From Oceanobacillus sp. HTM 045 (GTDB taxonomy: Bacteria > Pseudomonadota > Alphaproteobacteria > Rhodobacterales > Rhodobacteraceae): a DNA stretch of 64,000 nt. The notes under the pieces are model-generated. The model was not told the origin of the DNA. It was given only the letters and a program-made list of their open reading frames with translations, and did not search any database. The stretch is from positions 1 to 64,000 of the forward strand of contig WNWL01000001.1 in NCBI GenBank assembly GCA_009733745.1. Direction: 5' to 3'. Of the stretch, positions 60,798 through 64,000 are shown piece after piece (position 1 is the stretch's first letter; each line of letters begins with the position of its first letter). Position numbers and translations under genes: made by a program.

Positions 60798-61520
60798 ATG
60801 CGGCTCAAGGGCAAACGAGTACTCATCACCGCGGCCGGGCAGGGGATCGGCCGGGCCTCCGCCGAGGCCTGCGCGCGCGAGGGCGCGACGGTCTGCGCCA
60901 CCGACGTCCGCGCCGACCTGCTCGAAGGGCTCGACGGCTGCGAGACCTACGTGCTCGACGCGATGGACCCCGGCTCGATCGCCGAAGGCGTCGCCCGCGC
61001 CCGGCCTGACGTGCTGTTCAACTGCGCCGGCTTCGTCCACAACGGCACCATCCTCGAGGCGACCGAGGAGGAATGGGACTTCGCCTTCGACCTGAACGTC
61101 CGCTCCCAGTTCCGCACCATCCGCGCCGCCCTGCCGGGGATGCTGGAGCGCGGCGGCGGCTCGATCATCAACATGTCGTCCGCCGCGTCATCGGTGATCG
61201 GCGCGCCGAACCGCTGCATCTACGGCGCCACCAAGGCGGCGGTGATCGGCCTGACCAAGGCGGTCGCGAAGGACTACATAACCCAGGGCGTGCGCTGCAA
61301 CTGCATCTGCCCCGGCACGGTCGAGACCCCCTCGCTGCACGACCGGCTGCGCGCCACCGGCGACTACGAAGCGGCGATGAAGGCCTTCATCGCCCGCCAG
61401 GCGATGGGCCGCCTCGCCCAGCCCGAGGAGATCGCCGCGCTGGTGGTCTACCTCGCCTCGGACGAGAGCGCCTTCACCACCGGCCAGCCCTTCATCATCG
61501 ACGGCGGCTGGTCGGGCTGA
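60798..61520 (+). CDS. SDR dehydrogenase, probable 2-keto-3-deoxy-L-fuconate dehydrogenase
   Basis: 240 residues. ITAAGQGIGRASAEACAREG (cofactor), FNCAG, LNVRSQFRTIRAALPGML, MSSAASSV and catalytic YGATK, ending TTGQPFIIDGGWSG. The short N-terminus and this pattern fit the subgroup containing KDF dehydrogenase and human BDH2-like enzymes. The next gene is an FAH-family hydrolase of the 2,4-diketo-3-deoxy-L-fuconate type, so the pair would turn KDF into pyruvate and lactate. The upstream fucose enzymes are not in the window. Confidence 0.78.
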   Translation: MRLKGKRVLITAAGQGIGRASAEACAREGATVCATDVRADLLEGLDGCETYVLDAMDPGSIAEGVARARPDVLFNCAGFVHNGTILEATEEEWDFAFDLNVRSQFRTIRAALPGMLERGGGSIINMSSAASSVIGAPNRCIYGATKAAVIGLTKAVAKDYITQGVRCNCICPGTVETPSLHDRLRATGDYEAAMKAFIARQAMGRLAQPEEIAALVVYLASDESAFTTGQPFIIDGGWSG

Positions 61521-61624
61521 GATCCGACCGGGTCGGCCCCGCCAGGAAAAGCCTGCCGAACAGGGCACCGACCAGGCCCCGACCCGGAAACCGACAGAGA
61601 CCCCGACAAGGAACGGAGAGAGAC

Positions 61625-62467
61625 ATGAGACTGCTGCGCGTCGGCGAGCCCGGCAAGGAAAAGCCCGCCATCCTCGACAACAACGGCGTGATCCGCGACC
61701 TGTCGAACAACGTCCACGACATCGACGGCTCGATCCTCGGCGACGAGATGCTCGACCAGCTCCGCTCGATCAACCCGGCCGAGCTGCCCGAGATCGACGC
61801 CGGCACCCGCATCGGCCCCTGCGTCGGCTCGATCTCCAAGATGGTCTGCGTCGGCCTGAACTACGCCGACCACGCCGCGGAATCCAACCTGCCGATCCCG
61901 GAGGAGCCGGTCCTGTTCGGCAAGTGCATCTCGTCGATCTGCGGCCCCTATGACGACGTGCAGAAGCCGCGCGGCTCCGACGCGCTCGACTACGAGGTCG
62001 AGCTCGCCATCGTCATCGGCAAGACCGCCAAGTACGTCTCCGAGGAGAACGCCTTCGAATACATCGCCGGCTACGCCCTCTTCAACGACGTCTCCGAGCG
62101 CACCTTCCAGGCCAAGCGCGCCGGCCAGTGGATCAAGGGCAAGAGCCACGACACCTTCGGCCCGCTCGGCCCGTGGCTCGTGACCCGCGACGAGGTGCCG
62201 GACCCGGGCAACCTCGCCATGACCTGCAAGGTCAACGGCGAGACCCGCCAGAACGGCTCCACCTCGACGCTGATCTTCTCGGTGCCGCACGTGGTCAGCT
62301 ACATCTCGCAGTTCATCACCCTGCATCCGGGCGACGTGATCCCGACCGGCACGCCCCCGGGCGTCGGCATGGGCATGACCCCGCCGGGCTACCTGAGCGA
62401 GGGCGACGTGATGGAGCTGTCGATCACCGGCCTCGGCACGCAGAAGCAGACGGTCGTGGCGGCCTGA
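61625..62467 (+). CDS. FAH-family hydrolase, probable 2,4-diketo-3-deoxy-L-fuconate hydrolase
   Basis: 280 residues from ATG 61625. The N-terminal lid domain (MRLLRVGEPGKEKPAIL) is followed by the FAH catalytic fold with CVGLNYADHAAESNLPIPEEP, the metal ligands in DYEVELAIVIGK, GYALFNDVSER, KSHDTFGPLGPWLV and GDVIPTGTPPGVGMGM. This signature set is typical of ureidoglycolate lyase-like / diketo-deoxyfuconate hydrolases. Same-strand neighbour of an SDR dehydrogenase, 104 bases downstream of it. Confidence 0.83.
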   Translation: MRLLRVGEPGKEKPAILDNNGVIRDLSNNVHDIDGSILGDEMLDQLRSINPAELPEIDAGTRIGPCVGSISKMVCVGLNYADHAAESNLPIPEEPVLFGKCISSICGPYDDVQKPRGSDALDYEVELAIVIGKTAKYVSEENAFEYIAGYALFNDVSERTFQAKRAGQWIKGKSHDTFGPLGPWLVTRDEVPDPGNLAMTCKVNGETRQNGSTSTLIFSVPHVVSYISQFITLHPGDVIPTGTPPGVGMGMTPPGYLSEGDVMELSITGLGTQKQTVVAA

Positions 62468-62472
62468 CGCCC

Positions 62473-62970
62473 ATGCGCCGGGTGGTGGTCATGGGCGTCT
62501 GCGGCTGCGGCAAGTCCACCGTGGGCGCCGCGCTCGCGGGGCGGATCGGCGCCGCCTTCCGCGACGGCGACGACCTCCACCCGGCCGGGAACATCGCCAA
62601 GATGTCCCGCGGCGAGCCGCTGACCGACGCCGACCGCTGGCCCTGGCTGGCGGCGGTCGGCGAGGCGCTCGGCGGGGCAGGGGGCGACACCGTGATCGGC
62701 TGCTCCGCCCTCAAGCGCGCCTACCGCGACCGCATCCGCGAGGGGGCCGGCGGGCCGGTCCTCTTCGTCCACCTCGACGGCAGCCGCGAGCTGATCCGCT
62801 CCCGCATGTCGTCCCGCGAGGGGCATTTCATGCCCGAGAGCCTTGTCGAGAGCCAGTTCGCCGCGCTGGAGGTTCCCGGCGCGGACGAGTTGGCCTTCAC
62901 CGTCAGCATCGACCAGCCGCTCCCCGATCTCGTCGCCGAGATCGAGCAGGGCGTCAGGAGCCTCGCATGA
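62473..62970 (+). CDS. Gluconokinase
   Basis: 165 residues from ATG 62473. P-loop GVCGCGKST (8-16), RDGDDLHPAGNIAKMSRGEPLTDADRWPWL, CSALKRAYRDRIR and GHFMPESLVESQFAALE are signatures of the GntK family that phosphorylates gluconate at C6. Five bases after the hydrolase gene, in a sugar-acid operon. It could also act on a related aldonate. Confidence 0.92.
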   Translation: MRRVVVMGVCGCGKSTVGAALAGRIGAAFRDGDDLHPAGNIAKMSRGEPLTDADRWPWLAAVGEALGGAGGDTVIGCSALKRAYRDRIREGAGGPVLFVHLDGSRELIRSRMSSREGHFMPESLVESQFAALEVPGADELAFTVSIDQPLPDLVAEIEQGVRSLA

Positions 62971-63395
62971 AACATGCCGCCAAACGCCTTGCCGCCAAGC
63001 CCTTTGCCGCCGCCCTCGCCCTGCTCGCCACCCCCGCGCTGGCGCAGATGGGCCCGCCCGCGCAGTTCTTCGACGGCGAATACGCCGTCATCGGCATGCA
63101 GCCCGACTGGGGCGAACCCTATTCCGGCACCGCGATGATCGTCTCGACCTCCGAGACCGAGATGACCATCACTCGCCGCATCGGCGGCACGGTGATCAGC
63201 GAGACCGCGAAGCTGGAACCGCACTCCCACGTCACCGAGGCGCTGGTCCTCAACCTCTTCGCCGCCGACGGCAGCCCCGCCGGGATGTGCCTCTGGTCCA
63301 CCGACCTCGGCAACTACGCCATCCTCAACTGCTACCGCGGCGACCCCGAAGTGCACGGCACCGCCGGGTACGAGAGCTATTTCAGCATGGACTGA
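62967..63395 (+). CDS. Small secreted protein of unknown function
   Basis: 142 residues. The signal peptide PFAAALALLATPALAQ is cleaved near residue 27. The mature part is beta-rich (EYAVIGMQPDWGEPYSGTAMIVS; ETEMTITRRIGG; GNYAILNCYRGDPEVHG) with two cysteines likely paired. It overlaps the gluconokinase stop by 4 bases, so it is co-translated with the sugar-acid genes, but the functional link is unknown. Confidence 0.75.
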   Translation: MKHAAKRLAAKPFAAALALLATPALAQMGPPAQFFDGEYAVIGMQPDWGEPYSGTAMIVSTSETEMTITRRIGGTVISETAKLEPHSHVTEALVLNLFAADGSPAGMCLWSTDLGNYAILNCYRGDPEVHGTAGYESYFSMD

Positions 63396-63453
63396 CGCGG
63401 CGCGGCGGCTTGCCGTCCCGGAGGCTGTAGAGCCGCCGAATGCCGGAGAGGAG

Positions 63454-63582
63454 GGTGGCGCCCGACCCTGGGTGGGCGCAATGCTTCGTTTGGGCTACGC
63501 GCTGCGCACCCATAAGCATCGACGGTTGAACGACTTGAACGGCCCAGCGAGCGCTCTCCCTGGGGGAGGGTCGGGCGCCACC
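63454..63582. repeat. Long inverted repeat element with 16-bp perfect arms (copy E type)
   Basis: Arms at 63454-63469 (ggtggcgcccgaccct) and 63567-63582 are exact reverse complements, separated by 97 bases. The right arm is preceded by ccctgggggag, similar to the right hairpin of copies A-C. It lies between convergent genes in a 295-base gap with no gene and may act as a bidirectional terminator. Relation to A-D is by layout more than by sequence. Confidence 0.65.
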
Positions 63583-63690
63583 CGGCTTACAGGCCAGGCG
63601 AAAAGACTGGCCGGCGTGATATCTTGAATGACGACGGTCTGGATGTCGTGAGACCCTCCGCGCGGGTCGGCCCAAATCGACCATCAGCCC

Positions 63691-64000
63691 TCAGTCGCAC
63701 TCCAGCCCCGCCCCCGCCGCGAGGCTGCCGGCGGCCCGCGCGACGACCGGGTCCCACGCCTCCTTGGCTTCGCGCGGGTAGACGAGGCGGACATGGAGCG
63801 CGATGTCGCCGCTGCACCCGGTGGCGATCTCGACCCGCTGGTAGACGATGTCGCCGCCGAGGATGCCGGAGTAGACGAACCAGTCCTCTCCAGTCTCCTG
63901 GTAGGTCACGTCGAGCCCGGACTCCCGGTCCCCCGTCACCAGCGCCGAGCGGTAGGCGCCGAAGTCCGGCTGGGTCACGCCCCAGAACCCGCCATAGGCG
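63691..64000 (-). CDS. Partial hypothetical protein, 5' end beyond the window
   Basis: The frame is open from the window edge (AYGGFWGVTQPDFGAYR) to the stop at 63691. Seen: SGLDVTYQETGEDWFVYSGILGGDIVYQRVEIATGCSGDI and a closing AAGAGLECD, two Cys probably bonded. It looks like the C-terminal part of a small exported protein. Unrecognised. GTG 63978 would be a poor start because the coding pattern continues upstream. Confidence 0.6.
   Translation of the reverse strand, partial: AYGGFWGVTQPDFGAYRSALVTGDRESGLDVTYQETGEDWFVYSGILGGDIVYQRVEIATGCSGDIALHVRLVYPREAKEAWDPVVARAAGSLAAGAGLECD

Overview
The window is GC-rich DNA from an alphaproteobacterium, most likely a Rhodobacterales member. The evidence is the dense GC-ending codon use, TRAP transporters, a two-piece MetH, an RsrI-like restriction system (RsrI is known from Rhodobacter sphaeroides), and an initiator tRNA of alphaproteobacterial type. 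Everything here is read from sequence by eye; no searches were run.

Region 1 (1-16115) is an integrated element in the 3' end of an initiator tRNA-Met gene. A 41-bp perfect direct repeat (12-52 and 16075-16115) marks attL and attR, and an intact tyrosine integrase lies next to attR. Reading leftward on the minus strand the order is integrase, a broken gene, an AlpA-like HTH, two small proteins, a D5-type primase/helicase, small terminase, large terminase, portal, prohead protease/capsid, a gpW-like joining protein, a DUF2190 cement protein, then accessory genes at attL. There are no tail or lysis genes. That order and the ~16 kb size resemble capsid-forming phage-inducible islands (cf-PICIs) more than a complete prophage. 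Four genes are broken: small terminase (2-bp insertion), large terminase (5-bp tandem duplication plus a TAG), protease/capsid (frameshift), and a 225-codon gene (TAG). By contrast, an EcoRI/RsrI-family restriction endonuclease and its beta-class adenine methyltransferase, inserted in opposite orientation between portal and terminase, are intact.

Region 2 (16156-25026) holds a malonate-type operon (TRAP DctPQM plus malonyl-CoA decarboxylase) with a divergent GntR/FCD regulator, then methionine synthase split into two overlapping genes.

Region 3 (25410-36315) holds a 2309-residue RTX/beta-helix protein, a 53-residue candidate RiPP precursor, an asparagine-synthetase-like enzyme without the glutaminase cysteine, and an SLC13 transporter.

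Region 4 (36437-43974) is a likely quaternary-amine catabolic locus: a GlxA-type AraC regulator, Rieske oxygenase, choline-sulfatase-like sulfatase, SDR, BKACE-family cleavage enzyme, a 29-codon ORF, SDR, and a carnitine-dehydrogenase-like enzyme.

Region 5 (44032-64000) is mostly housekeeping: tRNA-Val, gph, glmU-glmS, lipoproteins, GST with an acyl-CoA ligase, a CPA1 antiporter, a DUF4157 (eCIS-core) protein, moaA, and a 2-keto-3-deoxy-L-fuconate dehydrogenase/hydrolase/gluconokinase run. Several long imperfect palindromic repeats sit between genes here, arranged as two direct pairs in opposite orientation around the antiporter block.
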